NCBI GenBank assembly: GCA_036571765.1
Contig: BROE01000024.1
Location: forward strand, 4,698,862-4,762,861
Direction of reading: 5' to 3'
DNA: 64,000 bases
Source: Plecoglossus altivelis
Lineage: Eukaryota > Chordata > Actinopteri > Osmeriformes > Plecoglossidae
Part shown: positions 1 through 13,300 of the stretch, piece after piece
Layout: every line of letters begins with the position of its first letter
Position numbering within the stretch: position 1 is the stretch's first letter
Notes under the pieces: generated by a model
Seen by the model: only the letters and a program-made list of their open reading frames with translations
What the model was told of the DNA's origin: nothing
Databases searched by the model: none
Position numbers and translations under genes: made by a program

Positions 1-2898
1 CAGTAAGTGAATTATGAAGAGGGAAAGCAGACCATTCTGCAGCCTGTCCACACAGAGACGTATACAGAACTGCATAGGTCGGTCAGTCTGGGCTGCGGGC
101 ACTCGGTTTATTCATGGGTCAGTGGTCTGTCGAAACAGATGGAGCCTTTCCAAAGAGGACTCATTCTGCTTCTTACTTCCCCGATGATGAGTCACACAGG
201 CCCTTACCGTCCTCTTAAGCCCGGCAGGCAATGCACATGGTCGGATCCCAGAATGCACAAATAAAGCATAGAGAGGCTATGAGGAATTGTGCTGGGGGCA
301 CTTAAACATAACAACAGTGCGTTAGTCCAAAGGCACATCAAGTGGTGAAACTATTTGGCACCCTCAAAACCGCTCAAGCTAATTAAAAATATCATTGGTT
401 CTCACAAATGTTGTATGTGAATGTGTTCCACTGGATACTGCAGGTGTCATCGTTACAGGAGCCCAAGGCCACATCTGTCCCATAGTAGGCAGTATTTCTA
501 TATACTGACAACTGCCAAAGGCAGGACGATAAGAAGTATGTGCATGGCGTGTGAAGAGGTTCATGCAGCTTGTAGCTCCACCTGGAAAATCTATGGGCTC
601 ATAATGTCCCAATGAACTACAGCAGGGTGCAGCATCGATTTTAGCCATGTCCTCCTTTAGGGATTACATTACGTAAAGCACGCTAATCCTGATTTGTATT
701 TAAACTGGATTTCAGGATTGATAACTTGGATGAAAAACCCTATCTTGACAAACTATGATTCTTTCCTTCATATCCATCAAATGTTTTGGGTTTAGATGAA
801 TTACGTGTTGAATAAAATAATAAGTGAGCATCTGTCTCACATTGATTTTCAAATGAACTGCGTCTTCAATCACGACTGTGATTTTCTGTTACTACCTTTG
901 CCATCACTTCCCAGAATTCCCGGGATGTATGGAAAACGTACGCTCTGATGTTTTTCTTTTCTGTGTGTCTCAGATAAACAAGGAGGAGTCTTGCCATAAA
1001 TCTCCCCTGCACCAAGACCATTAACCTCAGTGTAGGACTCATTGCTCAGGAGGTGTCCTGTATGTAAAACACTGCGGCACATTGAAGCCTCTACAGAGCA
1101 GTATAGGATGAGAAAAGCCTGCCAAAAATAAATGATGGCATACTTAACGCTTCTTCTTGCAGACACTCTCAGACTCTCTACAGACTCTCTCTCTCTCTCA
1201 CACACACATGCACACATAACCGCACACACTCCCTTGGGTAACCTCAAGGGCATGGTACCTGGTCAATAGAACCTCCATTCTTTGGTCTGCTGCTATTATG
1301 CTGAACAGATGCTATGCCTACTGTAGAAAGGCAGACCACAGAATACAGAATCCTATAGCCATGGTTTTGTCATTGTCCTGAGATGTGATGATTTGGAGTT
1401 GAAGTGTCAAGCCGAGATTCCTCCCCATCCACTTATTCAAAAGCACAGGAACCGTGAATGGTCTGGGGGCAACACCAAAATGAGAAGGAGTGAAATGGCT
1501 TTGAAGAGGCCAGTGGGAGGGAAAGGGAATACTGGGCCAGTGGTCCTCATATGCATCTGAATGACCGATTTTTCGAACAGGTTTTTGGGCTGTGAGCCAT
1601 GAACCTTCTCTTAGACTGGCAATGGAAAACTGTCCAGCCGTGAACTATTGATATTCTATTCATGTCCTCCAGTGTCTCTCCCAAGAGAAATTCAGGTCAC
1701 GTCTAAGCTACTAAAAAATGCTCATCACGTACAAGACAAGAAATGGCAGTTGATGCAGCACAAACGTTTCTGCTATTATCTAGTCATGTCAATAGTCAAT
1801 CAACAACATTTGATTGCTATTAAGGAATGACTATTTAATTTGGCTGATGCTCTGCGTAGAAGCTACGGAAAATAAATGTGTTGGTCCTGTGCTGACCAAA
1901 ATCTCTCCCCTGTGCCTTCCAGTTGCAAGTGGATGGACATGCTCGAGGGAAACACAAATGTACAGTATGTCCCCCTCCTTTTGCAAAAATATATTTTCAT
2001 ATTTCCAATGTAGCCTGTTTTTTCGATGAAGAAAAAACACCCCCATCACATTCCCTGAACATACATTATATCCTGCCTCTCTGCCTGCAGCCATATAAAG
2101 GAACTGTTGTCATGACTACCATGGCCTGCAACACACAGAATTTGAGAGCGCTTATCCTCGGGGTGGCAAGCTATGCTAAACAGCTCCTCTAGACATACAC
2201 TGAATCGTGAGGAGACTCTGAAATCAGCCTATTGATGATGGGGCCAAAATGTAGTCTACCTTTTGTGTCGTCGCCTTTGTCTGGATAATTCCAAACGGGT
2301 GAGCTTCACACCTCCTGCTGGTAATGCTCGTGTGGTGATGCTGAGCAGCAATGCATGTCTGCCAAATGAATCCCACCATTGCAAAACACAGTACAGTCAT
2401 CAGACAGCCTGCACAGTGCATTGGCTGCATGTATAACTGCATAACTGCTCTGGACAACAAGCAATCTTCCATGAGAATGTAAAGAGAGCAGATGCCACTG
2501 CAGGCATGTTCCTTGTTCTCATTCTGTCAGAATTCAGCACATCCGAACATTGAGTTCCCACGTCCTTTTCCATGCCTAAGTTTTTTTTTGTGTGTTTTTT
2601 TGGGGGGTGGGGGGAGGGTTAGTGATTATTTGAGGAAGGTTTGGCATGTTGGCTGTCTGCTCGAGGGAACTGCCTTCATCCTAGACCGTCCTCATCTCCC
2701 ATCTGGACGGTTGGCCTGGGCAGAGCCCATGGAAGCCAGAAATACAGGCACAATGAACATGTGTGTCTGTGTGTGTGTGTGTTTGTAAGTGTCCTCAAGA
2801 GTGTGCAAGCATATGTGCATGCAGAATGTTTCCGTGAGTGCGCTTCTGTGATTCAGTATGCAGATTGTGTGCACAATTGAAACACAAATTAGATTTAA
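1..2898. other. No confirmed gene
   Basis: All frames are short and unrecognised. The first bases CAGTAAGTG resemble a splice donor, so an exon could end at the very left edge. Around 1,905-1,970 a good pyrimidine tract and CAG precede a frame containing KHKCTVC, too little to call a zinc-finger exon. Confidence 0.6.
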
Positions 2899-3156
2899 TC
2901 AGTGGCATTACCATCTGAACAGATTTACGATCGAGTCTTAGTGGATTTGCATCAAATGTCCTCAGTAATTTCTACTCAGCCATCAGCAGTTATGAGCAGC
3001 TCGGAAAATGGAGCATTCACAGATAAAAATAATATAGATAATAGCTTTATAGATCCTACAGCACATGACATAATGGCAGCAGAACATGGGGGGGGGGTCA
3101 TGACTGGAGAAGGTATACAGCTAGAGGACAGTCACCATCATATCCATCAACACTGA
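2899..3156 (+). CDS. Unassigned protein-like ORF, possible terminal exon or decayed fragment
   Basis: An open frame of 85 codons with no ATG at its left end, ending in TGA. It reads from SEQIYDRVLVDLHQMSSV through MSSSENGAFTDKNN and DIMAAEHGG to the histidine-rich DSHHHIHQH. It contains few of the Arg, Cys and low-complexity residues that chance frames show here, and its polar, Ser/Asp/His-rich make-up resembles the tail of a transcription factor. A weak acceptor (TTTAATCAG) precedes it. A run of nine G within the frame could mark a frameshift-prone site. I do not recognise the gene and found no convincing upstream exon. It could be the last exon of a gene that begins before the window, a retrocopy fragment, or chance. 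Confidence 0.35.
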   Translation, partial: SVALPSEQIYDRVLVDLHQMSSVISTQPSAVMSSSENGAFTDKNNIDNSFIDPTAHDIMAAEHGGGVMTGEGIQLEDSHHHIHQH

Positions 3157-3353
3157 CAATGACAACTAGCCATGACACAGGTTGGCTGGTCTTCTTTTCG
3201 CAAGATTACACCGTGGTACCATAGGTGAAGGAATTGTGGAGCTTCATAGATCGAAGACTTGTACTTCTAGTTTTTGGTAGACGAACAGAATGTACCACAT
3301 AGGGGAGGGGGGAGGGGTAAAAGTGTGATCTGGAAGGCAAATAAGACATTCGA

Positions 3354-3521
3354 GAGAACAGTTTCAAACTGTAAGATCTTTTTTTCTTCTTTTTTTTCAA
3401 TGCCGAGTGACCTTTGGTGGTATTTGGTCTTATCACTACCTTGATCAGAGTAATTGTGCAAGTTTAGCCCCTCTCAAACCCCAGCCTTAGCATTGTGTAC
3501 ATTCAGGAAATGCTCTGAAAT
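3354..3521. repeat. Tandem duplication, copy 1
   Basis: Starts GAGAACAGTTTCAAACTG and ends AGGAAATGCTCTGAAAT. It is closely repeated starting 193 bases further on. It includes a T-rich CTTTTTTTCTTC tract and GCAAGTTTAGCCCCTCTCAA. Confidence 0.95.
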
Positions 3522-3546
3522 AATAAGATCTTTGAGAGATCTTTCA

Positions 3547-3732
3547 GAGAACAGTTTTAAACTGTAAGATCTTTTTTTTCTTCTTTTTTTTCAACGCTAA
3601 GTGACCTTTAGTGCATTTGGGGCATGCTTGGTTTTGGGTCTTATCACTAGCTTGATCGGACTAATTGTGCAAGTTTAGCCCCTCTCAAGCCCCAGCCTTA
3701 GCATCGTGTACATTCAGGAAATGCTCTGAAAT
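3547..3732. repeat. Tandem duplication, copy 2
   Basis: Near-identical copy of the preceding unit, with about 18 extra bases (GCATTTGGGGCATGCTTGG) and a handful of substitutions. About 25 bases separate the copies. Confidence 0.95.
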
Positions 3733-4919
3733 GGAAACATCCAAACAAGGAAGCTCAATTAGTCCCTTCATTCCAACAATCAAAACGTTATTTTCAAAGA
3801 ACTTCACAAGGTTTTTTTTTATTATCACAGAATCAAAACACACATCCGATGTGCCCAGAATGGTTAAGGTCTTGACACACAATCATTAAAGGAAGGGTAT
3901 GTTTTGCTTAACTCGCAATTTTGGCTTCAGTTTGATGGTATCCAACCCAACATATTCCACCCCCTCCCTTCAAACCCACTCCTCCAAAACACACAAACTT
4001 GGTGCCTGACCATTGCCAGGAGTACAAAAGGTGCTTCTTGAAAATATGGCCTAGTCTGACTTTCAATCATTTGTGTACAACATGCATCCAGAAAGCAGAT
4101 CTGCTCATTTCAAAGTGCATGAGAGAGAAACCCAAACAGTCTGCTGGGAGCGCGAGCTTCCGAAGACATCTGGAATCCATCTGGCGGGTAAATGGAAATC
4201 CCATTAAATCTGTCCACCGTAGGTGTAACGATACAATGGTCAGTGAGGTGGCAGCCGCAGCATCTAGACTGAGCAACATGTGGATGTGTATTTGGTGGTG
4301 CTTGGGATTCCGCTAAGTGGATTCCTCTAAGCACCCGGTGCTCTACATTAAGGTAATAAGATCTACTCTCAAAAGACTGGTCCTCCTACTTCACCTTGAC
4401 CCACGGTTGCAGGACAAAGATATGTCACCAAGACAACCATTACTGCAACATAATAGTTTTTTTTGTTTCATAATAACATTTAAACAGCCTGCCCGATAGT
4501 CTGTATTGTGTTGGATTTCATAAACGTCATTTTGTTCTCCTCCCTTAGCATAGCTAAGGCCCTGGTGCAAAGTGCTGTTAAATTAATAAGATTAAACCAA
4601 TCTTAAACAGCCATAAATACAGACCTTTGTTCCTTTTTAAGCGTCTTAAAGACCTTGTTGGTGGTTTTTAGTCAAACAAGGTAGTGCGCAATTATAATGT
4701 AGTATCAGTAAAGACACAGATATTAAGTTAACCATTTGCTACAATGGAAACAGGTTTGACTTTGGTGGAGTTGTTCTATCTTAAAGGAAAACTCCCTGGC
4801 TTGAAGCAGACACTATTGGTGCATGCACATACACAGATAGGGATGAAATACAACATAAATCCTTGGTGGACAGAAAATCAAATCATACTTAGTGAGCAGT
4901 AGTATGCAAATCCCCTAAA

Positions 4920-5137
4920 GCGTTGATCCTCATAGCTGATTCTCTGGACCCACTGTTCAGTATGTTCTAGATGTTTCCCTTCTCTAGCAAACCTGGTTCA
5001 AATTATTAGGTCTTTATCATGCTCTGCAGACACCTGATCATGTCCCATTCATCTCATTCAGGTGTGTTGGAGCAGGGAAACATCTGAAATATACAGGACA
5101 GTTGGCACTGAGGACCAGGACTGAAGACTATTGCCCT
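4920..5137. mobile_element. Palindromic MITE-like element
   Basis: Two arms of at least 60 bases are imperfect inverted repeats. The left arm has TATGTTCTAGATGTTTCCCT and the right arm the reverse complement of TATATTTCAGATGTTTCCCT, each followed by an ACCTG-type box. The outer parts (CCTCATAGCTGATTCTCTGG; AGGACCAGGACTGAAGAC) also pair. The pattern matches, from memory, a nonautonomous DNA transposon family abundant in fish genomes. It is too short to encode anything, and its superfamily is uncertain. Confidence 0.7.
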
Positions 5138-6009
5138 AAAGATGAAGGCCTCTGACCTTACATGAACACACATGTGGGGATTATCTGAGTCTGACATCAG
5201 CTGTCACATGAATGCCATCCCAGAGTCATCAGTGAACTGAGTTCAAATGAAGGTGGTGTTGTAACTCAAAACATGATTCAATGGGTGCTGCTGTGTGTAA
5301 TGTGAGTACACTCTTCATCAGTTACATCTCTTAAAGAATGCACTTGTTGAGGTTGAGCAGTCATCATCTGCTCCACAGGTAAATCACATTGCTGAACACC
5401 ACCACCCCACTTTTCTCTCAAAATAGACACCAACACTTTGATATCCATTCTTTTTCCTTTACCGTGCAACCTAGTTATTGAAGGTCAATGAGGACTCAAT
5501 TTGATGTACAGTATTGTAATTAAATTACATTCACCTTCTGGCCACTCATCATAACGTGATTAGAATGAACAGACTTTTCTTTGCTGTGTCGTTAGAGTAA
5601 GGAATCTCTGGCAGGTTACGGTTGCGTGTGAATGACTAGGCCAGATTGGATCTCCAAAGCAGGTTTACATGTTGTGAGTCAGATGGAGAGTCAGTCTGTA
5701 TTCACTTCTGAATAAGGACCTTTTAATGGGTCTTAATTGTGGAATTGAGTTTTTCTGACTGTGTTTGCAAAACTCCTTTCAAAGGTACACACCTAATTTG
5801 GTTTTCCCAGAATTAATTGTATGTTTTTCCCTCTTTACGTGACAGTTGTACTATGTGTCACCTAATAAGCCACTAAATAATCAGGCAGAACTAGATACTA
5901 GTCTACTGGAACCCAAGACCATTAATTGAAGACTTCCTCGAAAGCAATTGGGACAAGCACATTTTCTCACTTAGCTGTGCCAAATGCTACAGTAGGCATG
6001 TACTACATT

Positions 6010-6305
6010 GGTTCACTAGTATGTTGATAGATTGATAGGCTGGTCAACTGGTATGCTGGTTGACAGGTCTGCTGAATGGCTGGTTGTCTGGTCTACTGAT
6101 TTCCTGGTCCGCTTTGTTATCTGGTCTGCTGGTCTACCAGTAGGGAGGTTGCCAGTTTGCTTTTTGCCTGGTCTGCTGGTCTACTACTATGGAGTTTGTC
6201 TGGTTTGCTTGTTGCCTAGTCTACTGGTCTACTAGTAGGGGGGTTGTCTGGTTCGCTTGTTGCCTGGTCTGCTGGTCTACTAGTAGGGAGGTTGTCTGGT
6301 TTTTA
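6010..6305. repeat. 48-bp minisatellite with CTGGT core
   Basis: Four imperfect units of about 48 bases run from about 6,119, each starting CTGGTCTGCTGGTCTAC and carrying TAGTAGGGAGGTTGTCTGG. They are preceded by about 100 bases of shorter degenerate CTGGT/ATGGCTGGT repeats, which look like the ancestral stage of the array. Confidence 0.93.
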
Positions 6306-7003
6306 ATTTTGTCTGGTTACATAATGTGCCCTCCAGAGGCCCTTGTTGGACCCCCATGTTTCATACTGCCTGAGGTGGAAGTGAGATGGAAATCTGCCAT
6401 TACTCGTATCTGTTTTGACTTCAGATGGTGGAGGTATGTGTGTTTGATTTACCAACACTGAGAATCTGCTCCACTGTTCCTACTGAGAGACTGTATCTGC
6501 TTGTAGACCGGTCTGGACTGGTTCCAAGGCTGTGGGCATGGAGATAACACGGAAGTCACCGGAAGGCCATGTTCACATTTCAACCCTCAAAGTTTCATTT
6601 CTTCCTCAAATCTGTTGCAAACTCTTTTGAAAGTAGAAAATGATTTCTAATGTTATGTTTCTGCACACAAATCTAAGGAGGCTGGCTCTTGTTGTATTCT
6701 GAAATTCAGAGATGTAAAAAAATGAATAAATTAGGCTTTGAAAAAAGGAATTGAGGACAGCTGCTTGTTAGGCAGGTTGGAAACAGTATCTGCTGCTTAA
6801 AAATGAGGTATCACAGGTAACGAAGAAGTAATGCACAATCTGTTAATTAGACTGTTTCTTGGGGGATCCAGGAGAGGTTATGTAAGTCAGACAGAAGAAA
6901 GCTTCTCCACCGTGTTTATTCAAATTATTTACCTCAACAAAGCAACCTGGGTCAATGTTTTTATTACTCATCTGATTGTTTCTATATCTAAAAATGTATG
7001 TGC

Positions 7004-7028
7004 GTGTGTGTGTGTGTGTGTGTGTGTG
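7004..7028. repeat. (GT)n microsatellite
   Basis: About 12 GT units followed by a G-rich stretch. Confidence 0.95.
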
Positions 7029-10000
7029 GGAGGGGGGATGTGGGCGTGGACATAACAGTAGCCTAATCAACGAGGTGTCGCATCTATCTTGTCAAACATC
7101 TGTCATGACCGCTCAATGACACCCACACACAAATGCACATGCACACCCTCACAATAACACACACCATCGAACATCCTCCAGACCTCATGCCTCAACCCCT
7201 GGGGTTTTTCTCATGTCTGGTCGTTTGTCAGGTTCTCTGCAAAGCTGTCATTCCTAATACTCTTACACTAAGACTGCACCTGAGGAACTGGAACTGGAAT
7301 AGATTTTTTAGGGGGTTGGGTGAATTTAGCTGCAACACACAGCGCAAATACACCTGTATTTGTTGTAACCATGCAGTTGCACAGGATTTCTGATTGTATT
7401 GCTACGCGATTACCAATGAGTTAATTTTGTGGGGCTGTTCTTCCTGATGGCCATTCACACATGCGGTAGCACAGAGCCAATTATTGCTGTTCTCGTTTGA
7501 GGGTCTTCCTGATGACAGATCACTTTTTATGTTATCGCAGAGGCAGCATGTTGAGCCAGAAGTGTGGGCCAGAGGAAGATTAGCGATTAGGATAACAGGC
7601 CCACCCAGAGCCTCCTTCCTCAACCCAAGGGGGTTACTGAGTATATGGAAACAGCCCTGACACGCAACCTTTCGATTGAATTCTTCATTCTTATTGTAAT
7701 ATTTGATAAAAGGACTTTCCTGAATTACGATTGACCATATTCTGTACAGTGAGGCAATGTTATTATGGTAGAACTGAAGACTGTTTTATAATCCTAACAA
7801 TTATGTTGCATGTGCTCACAACATACAATGCATTGTGTATGATGTGTGTGTGTAATGTGTAAGGTACAATATAATTAGAATCCTTTTTATGCAGGTCATG
7901 AGAGCAAATTAAATGAACAATTACCTATTGTTTAAAATGTTCCTGTTCCTGCTGGTGATCAATCCTGTATATCCCCACCTCAAGTTACACTAGACAATGC
8001 CAAATCCAGATGACGGTCAGTGGTCATTAAGGATGTATAATGATATAATAAGGGCCTGTTAGAACACCCCATCATTAAAGGTCAAAGTGAACCCTGTGGT
8101 GCTGCCAGACACACTGTGCTGTTCGTGAGAAACCCGTCACATCCTCATTTCTGTGAGAAAGACGTATCGTAGACTGTTTCTTTAAAAGACCTATGCAGTT
8201 CTTCAGACAAACAGACATGCTTTGCGAAATTCTGTCTGGCTTGCATTGGGCAGTTAGGAAAGAGACACACAGAGGCAGAGCCAAAGAAAGAGAAAGAAAA
8301 AGAGAGAAGGAGGAGGGAGCATGAAAGTATATCTTTTCCTCCTCTACACACATGAGGAAACACAAGATGCCTCAGCCTCACAGTCAACCCTCATAGCCAC
8401 CTTCCATTCATCTGAGCATAGGATTGTGAGGGCCTGCATGACAGTCCACTCACATTGCATGAAATCCCACCGTCACTGGAGTCTCTCGTGTATATCATAA
8501 CTCTCAGTCCTCCACCTCAAACATATGGTGCATTTGGGGTCGAGTGACGTCTTTATCCTATACGATCTTGTCAAAACTTTTCTTCTACGGGTCAGGTTCC
8601 AGACGTGAGAGATCTCCGTCTACAGGTCAAACGCGGGTTCTTCAGACGCAGTGTTCTTCCGATAAAGAGAATGGTCTAGTGTGTGGAGGTGACTGTGTTC
8701 TGCATGAAGGCAACAGTTTGTTTTCAAAAATGTTCTGATTAGAGATTTAACAGTGAAATGGAGGCCTATGCTACATTCCAAAGACACCCACAGGAGCCAT
8801 CGTCTGTCTTTCTTTGCGAGAATGGTGTCAACAGGCTTATATAAGAGAAGGAATCTGATCTTGTCTTTGTTCCATTCTAATCTCTTATCCTCATTAGAGA
8901 TTACTGCATTGTGTATGCATGTCTGTTTATAAGAGAACCAGGGGAAGGAGGATTAAAACTGTTGACAAAAATGTTTGTATTAGAGATTCATTCTGGAAGA
9001 CGGACCGTTCTGTTTTTCCATATGTGCCAAACTGATTTTTTTTCCTATACCAAGTGTGAATTTCTGCATTCATATGTGAATTAGGTTACTTGTCAAGTAT
9101 CTCTGTTTTGTAGACGGGCATATGTGTGTGTATGTGTGTGTGTGTCTGCAGCATATATGTATGCAAACAAACATTTGGTCAGATACCTGTTTAAGGCTTG
9201 CGCAAGCTCTCCTGCACCCTGGATACATACTGCATCAGGATATTGATATGGTGAAATGGATTTTAATGGTACAATGTCTGGTGTTATCTTTACAGAAACT
9301 TTGAACTGGGTTGTGGATTATAAAGCAATAAATCACTGTATTCAAACATAGGCAGATAACACTTTTGATATCAAGTATTCAACAATGGTTCTGTGTTTCC
9401 TCAGATGCGTCCACACCTTTAATAGCTGATTGCCTTTGATTGTTAGACGCTGTGTGGTAAATCTCTTGTCGAAATGGGTTTCACAAGCATACAACAGTTC
9501 TCACATATGAATAAATCACATTCGGTGTAATTTAAGGGCGTAGTCTTTAAACCCTACAGCACACACTCCCAGAGCTGTACGGAGCGGCTCCATAAAACAC
9601 ACTTTGACCGAATAGGGAACCCGGTCCCTCCCTCCGCGCTGTGACCTATGAGATGGCCAAGGCTAGGAGGTGCGGACCCTGCAGCTGCCACCAGCGTCAG
9701 GTGGTAACGTGAGAGACCTGACCTCACTGTGCTCTCGGAGAAACCCTACTCTCCCAGGGTGATGTGAGACCCCGCTCTCAGACCCGACATGGGAGAGGGA
9801 GCAGGCACCAGACTAGAGACAGGAGAAGGTCTAACAGTCTAGCTGGAGAAGGGACAGGGGAACAGGCACACCGATCGGAGAATCACTGGGCCGTGGTGTG
9901 ACTGGCGAAGGAGAGAGAGAACTGGAAGAGGGGATGAAGAGCAGTGCGGGGTGCAAAGCGTGAGGGGTGGAGTGGGGAGGTAGCGGGGAGTTTCTTGAGA

Positions 10001-10180
10001 GTGAGAGAGAAAGACGGATTGTTCTGCTCCATCCAAGCAACAAGTGTCTCCTTCTAATAATGACCTAAAGTCAACACTTGCACATTTCCTGACACACACT
10101 CCTTGTTTTTCACAGCAATCCCCAAGTAACGTAAGATAGCAATATGTTAAAAAAAAGAAGGCTTGGTAGCTCTATTACTA

Positions 10181-10352
10181 TATCTGCCAGAGGTGTATGG
10201 TGGTCTATGTGGATGACCTTGTGATCGTTGGTTCAGTCGACTAGAGCAGGGAACTTGGAGAGGCCTCCCCTGGGGACACGCCCTCCTGGTATCAGCCCTC
10301 CTTCGTCTTATCAAGAGCTGCAGAAAACTCTAAAGTACCTCACTGGAAGATA
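10181..10352 (+). mobile_element. Ty1/copia-type reverse transcriptase remnant
   Basis: 10,197-10,232 translates to MVVYVDDLVIVG, the reverse transcriptase active-site motif in its copia form (YVDDLLI.G). In another frame 10,318-10,350 gives LQKTLKYLTGR, resembling the copia block LKRVLRYLKGT that lies over 100 residues further on in intact elements. The short spacing, frame change and stop codons show a deleted, long-dead copy. No LTRs were seen. Confidence 0.5.
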
Positions 10353-13300
10353 ATTGGGAGCAAACAATCAGCTAAAAACAGATCACTGTTTTTATAACTG
10401 TGGAGAGATTCACAAGTATTGAGTGGCTACTACAGTTACTTGTGCACCAAGCGAGTTGTCCAGGCTCAAAAAACGCGTCCAAGGTAACAGGACAATGCTT
10501 CCCTCCATCAAACAGGATACCAAAGCAAGACTTTAGTTTGGCTTTTCCAAACATCTGATTTACCTTTCCAAACATATTGACTGTTTCTGGAGACCTCAGC
10601 GGTCTGCCAAGAAAAATGGATGTTGTGCATGGGATAAGAAACACTTGAAATCATTCCCATGTTACTGAAGCACTTGACAATCAATGTAATCTAATTGCCG
10701 TTGTTTAAATCATTAGGCTACAGTCTGAGCCTGCACAATCCCATCATTCCAGGATCCTGTTGTGACTGTGTTGTACGTACATGTTACAGACTCATGTCAC
10801 ATGACGACGCCTTGCTGTTGACTGTGTACAGGGGGTGCTGTGCTTCCAATTAACTACAGCTTTCTATATTTCGTTCATTTTGTTCATTTTCTGCCAGAAC
10901 AATCATCCAAAATGTCAAGAGGAACCATCTAGAATGTGATTCTGAAGAGCTGACACATGTCCGTTCAAAGTTTGGTAGAACAAGGACATGCAGTCCTTGA
11001 GTAAAACAAGTTCAGAGAGATTCTTTATTGAAAGGGCCTCCTAAACAGACTTGAGCCGTGTCAGTTAAACTAGCAGTTTGTATCACGTTCATTAAAACAA
11101 CCGTGGCATGTTTAAGACTGTTAATATCTCCTCTGGTTCCACTCCAAGACTGTTTACAGGAGATCAGACACTAAGAACGGGAAGTTGTGATCTCATACTT
11201 GGAAGAGGTTATTTTCGGAGCTACGGTTGACCCCCAGCACATGGTGTATGAGCAAACATCAGTTCCATTGTTAGTGCTCTCCTTAAAAAAGGAGTGAAAA
11301 CACACTCAGGTTAACATTTCACCAACAATTATATTCAAATGTATCTTCAGTAGTTTTAGAAACTGTTGTTTTATTGTCTAACCTCGGGGAATTTGAATGT
11401 TTTCTCTTCGTCATTCCAGTGGATTATAATGTGTTGATGTATGAGGCAAATATCCTGTTGAAGAGACCACCAGTGTCCTGGGATGAAATAATATTATGGT
11501 GCAGTGTTCTCAACTCTGTCATACTATAAACCCGCTGTATGAAGTCTGAGAAACATTGGCCACAGAAGTCATAGCCTTTTGGGTGTTTTAGTTTAGTACT
11601 GTAGACTAAGTTGGACATGACATGTTCTGTATGTTGCGGATGAGAGGATAGGGGTGCGTGAATCCAAACACACCCTCACCTCAGCTAAATCAGGACAGAG
11701 CCGATACAGTAGGAGTGTATTCTTTGGGAAATGAATCAGCAGCCTTGGTTTCTGTTGAAGGACATGAGTTACAGCAGACACACTCCTTAGGACAACTCCT
11801 CTGCAAACCACAATGGGTGCCAATACAGGAAATTACTAAAGGAAATTGTTCTAACAATATTTAGAAACTGCAGTGCAATTCTCATTCTCTCGGTTTACTT
11901 TATACTATGTACATGTTTATTTTAAACTTATGAACTCCAAGAGCCCTCACTCTACTGTGGCCGAGCTATAAAATAATTTTACATACAAATTTGCCCAGTT
12001 TGACAGTATGTTATACAGTCATTCTCTTGTCTTTTTGGTGTGCCTTACTAACACTGACTCAACATGACCATTCTGACTCACTGCTCCTTTTGGACCAACT
12101 GTTTGGCCTCAATTCAGCTGTTTCAGAACAACTGTTGTGTCATAACTAGGATTAATTAAAATCATCGTTATGTTCTCAAAGACAAACCAAGACAAACCAG
12201 ACAAACTGGTTTTGTTTTATTTGCTTTAAAAAATAATTGGATAAATTTATAGGGTCAGTGTAAAATAAATAACTGACTATTATTTTCAGGAAAATTGATA
12301 AATTCAACTGTGATGAAAAAGCTGGTCTCTAAAACAACTGGGTGAAAGGTGAATTAATCAAGAAATATCATCGACTTTGCCCGCTCATAAATATACCTTC
12401 ATTAGACACGGTCCAGAAGAGCTGCCATTAGGCTCCCATCATCAATAAAGCAATAATCCATGATGTAAATCCACCATTTTGACTTATAGTGTTCCGTACA
12501 TCAGAATGTGGGAAATAGTCATATCTTCAGACTTCATAGAGCTGGTATCATGTGTGCAGGGGTCTCTGGTGAGCCAGTGTTGTGGATGTGCTGCAGTGCG
12601 GATGCGCCTGGGGTAATGACTGTCCCTGTCCTTGACCAGGCTTGGATGTCACACTGGCTGTTAATCACAGCCAAGTGCACCGTCAGCTTTATTGACCGTG
12701 CAGCATCACGCATCACGGCAGAATCCATATGGATTGGCTCCATGTCTGGACCGCATCTGATATCTGTGTAAGTTCCTCGTGTGTGTATGCAGAGTGGAAT
12801 GGCAGCCTAAATGTGTATTTGTGTAGTTCGTGTCTGTCTCCCGCATTGCATTACATAACACCACTGGAACAAGGGTGACTTCCTGAACTCTAACCTAGAA
12901 TATAGATCATATTCTCAATTCTATCGAATCAGGATGAATACTAGAGAAAATCACCGTCTCTCTCACACTGCCTTCTCCCTTTCTCTGCTTCCAATGATGC
13001 ATGAATCCCCGAACCTGTTATGTCATTGTGATTTATGACCCAGAGCTCTAAGACTAGCCCTGAACATCATGTGTTAATGGTGTCATGGGGGGGGTGCCAG
13101 GGAAGACATAGGCTACATGGGAGCCTGAGAGCAGCTGTGGTGCTGTAACTGGTACCTGGCGGGCTTCTCCGCCTACAGACCTCAGCTGGCACCACAGCAG
13201 GAGTGATGGACATGCTTCAAGGCTGGCTGATCGGAGGACTCCCCCTGAGATGTTAAGACAGAGACAGAAAAAAGCGGGGAAGGAGGAGAGAGACAGAAAG

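Noticed and set aside
1903..1970. Possible zinc-finger exon (KHKCTVC after a pyrimidine-rich CAG)
   Set aside because: Only one Cys pair, no following His pair in frame, and no partner exons; insufficient.
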